Assembly (NCBI GenBank): GCA_050847315.1
Contig: CP193791.1
DNA length: 64,000 bases
Source: Cedecea sp000277545
Lineage (GTDB): Bacteria > Pseudomonadota > Gammaproteobacteria > Enterobacterales > Enterobacteriaceae
Direction: 5' to 3' (one strand)
The position numbers and the translations under genes were made by a program. Below are positions 63,104 through 64,000 of this stretch, piece after piece; position 1 is the stretch's first letter, and each line of letters begins with the position of its first letter. The notes beneath the pieces are model-generated. The model worked only from the letters and a program-made list of their open reading frames with translations. It did not search any database and had not been told where the DNA came from.

Positions 63104-64000
63104 GTGAAACAGCAAACGCAACTCCGCCGCCGGGTCGTTGACAGCTCGGTGGCGCTTCCGGCTACGCTGCCTCCTTTGTTACAGCGGCTGTATGCCAGCC
63201 GGGGCGTGCGTGGCGAACAAGAGCTGGAGCGCGGCGTAAAAGGGATGCTGCCGTGGCAACAGCTCAGCGGCATCGATCGGGCCGTGGTCATGCTTTATAA
63301 CGCCTTTCGCGAAGGCTTGCGCATCATCGTTGTCGGCGATTTTGATGCCGATGGGGCAACCAGTACCGCGCTAAGCGTTCTGGCCCTGCGCAGCATGGGG
63401 GCTGAGAATATTGGCTACCTGGTGCCTAATCGCTTTGAGGATGGTTACGGGCTTAGCCCGGAAGTGGTCGATCAGGCCCATGCCCGCGGTGCGCAGGTGA
63501 TCGTGACCGTCGACAACGGCATCTCATCCCATGCGGGCGTTGAGCGCGCCCATGCACTGGGGATCCCGGTGCTGGTGACCGATCACCACCTGCCAGGGGA
63601 AACACTTCCCGCTGCTGAAGCTATCATTAACCCGAATCTCGCCGACTGCGCATTTCCATCTAAATCCCTGGCTGGTGTCGGCGTCGCGTTTTATCTGATG
63701 CTGGCGCTGCGCACGCATCTGCGTGATAACGGCTGGTTCGAACAGCGTGGGTTGGCCATTCCGAATCTTGCAGAACTGCTCGATTTAGTCGCGCTGGGCA
63801 CCGTGGCGGACGTTGTGCCGCTGGATGCCAACAACCGCATTTTGACCTGGCAAGGGTTAAGCCGCATTCGCGCGGGGAAATGCCGTCCCGGCATTCGCGC
63901 GCTGCTTGAAGTGGCTAATCGTGAGCCGCAAAAGATCGCCGCCAGCGATCTGGGCTTTGCGCTGGGGCCGCGCCTGAACGCCGCAGGCCGACTGGATGAT
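63104..64000 (+). CDS. recJ: Single-strand 5'-3' exonuclease RecJ (3' end outside the window)
   Basis: Acts in RecF-pathway recombination and in mismatch repair. The first 299 codons are present, starting at GTG 63104 (VKQQTQLRRRV in frame, read as Met); E. coli recJ also starts with GTG. DHH-family motifs: VVGDFDADGATST, TVDNGISSHAG, and VTDHHLPGE. The frame is open to the window edge. Confidence 0.96.
   Translation, partial: MKQQTQLRRRVVDSSVALPATLPPLLQRLYASRGVRGEQELERGVKGMLPWQQLSGIDRAVVMLYNAFREGLRIIVVGDFDADGATSTALSVLALRSMGAENIGYLVPNRFEDGYGLSPEVVDQAHARGAQVIVTVDNGISSHAGVERAHALGIPVLVTDHHLPGETLPAAEAIINPNLADCAFPSKSLAGVGVAFYLMLALRTHLRDNGWFEQRGLAIPNLAELLDLVALGTVADVVPLDANNRILTWQGLSRIRAGKCRPGIRALLEVANREPQKIAASDLGFALGPRLNAAGRLDD

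Overview
The window is chromosomal DNA from a member of the Enterobacteriaceae, of the Enterobacter / Klebsiella / Cedecea / Escherichia type. The proteins are close to those I know from E. coli K-12, and the order mutY-trmB-yggL ... galP-metK-speAB ... tktA-epd-pgk-fbaA ... serA-ssrS-zapA ... gcvTHP ... xerD-dsbC-recJ is the E. coli 63-66 min backbone. The genus cannot be fixed by reading alone. I see no rRNA, tRNA, IS element, prophage or CRISPR array.

Layout. 1-12.3 kb: DNA repair and housekeeping genes (mutY, trmB, yggL, yggN, hemW-rdgB-yggU-yggT-yggS, the PilT-like yggR, ruvX-yqgE, gshB, rsmE, endA, sprT), with a hicAB toxin-antitoxin pair inserted between yggR and ruvX. 12.3-20 kb: galP with two gal operators and a CRP site, metK, then the polyamine genes speA and speB with a long leader, and the lipoprotein protease loiP. 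20-26 kb: central carbon metabolism (tktA, epd-pgk-fbaA with CRP and Cra sites). 26-33.4 kb: a tdcABCDE operon for anaerobic threonine/serine breakdown, at a place where E. coli K-12 has none. 33.5-45 kb: mscS, argO, yggE, argP, rpiA, serA, fau, 6S RNA, zapA, ygfB-pepP-ubiH-ubiI. 45.5-50 kb: glycine cleavage operon gcvTHP. 50.2-58 kb: the second accessory block. It holds ygfF, then a divergent locus of a cytochrome b561-like membrane protein, a Tat-exported SUOX/MsrP-family molybdoenzyme and a methionine-rich MxKDx repeat protein opposite a two-component system, then bglA, an RpiR-family regulator and an HD hydrolase. 58.2-64 kb: trhA(yqfA), ygfZ, sdhE-ygfX, fldB, xerD-dsbC-recJ, the last cut by the window edge.

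The most interesting part is 50,995-55,014. Its gene set resembles a periplasmic oxidant-defence module: a Met-rich sacrificial protein, a molybdoenzyme that could repair it, a haem b electron donor and a dedicated sensor/regulator pair. The second is the speA leader (about 15,590-16,116): a 45-residue arginine-rich reading frame with a near-perfect Shine-Dalgarno sequence, followed by a terminator-like hairpin, upstream of yqgB and arginine decarboxylase. This looks like an arginine-sensing attenuator.
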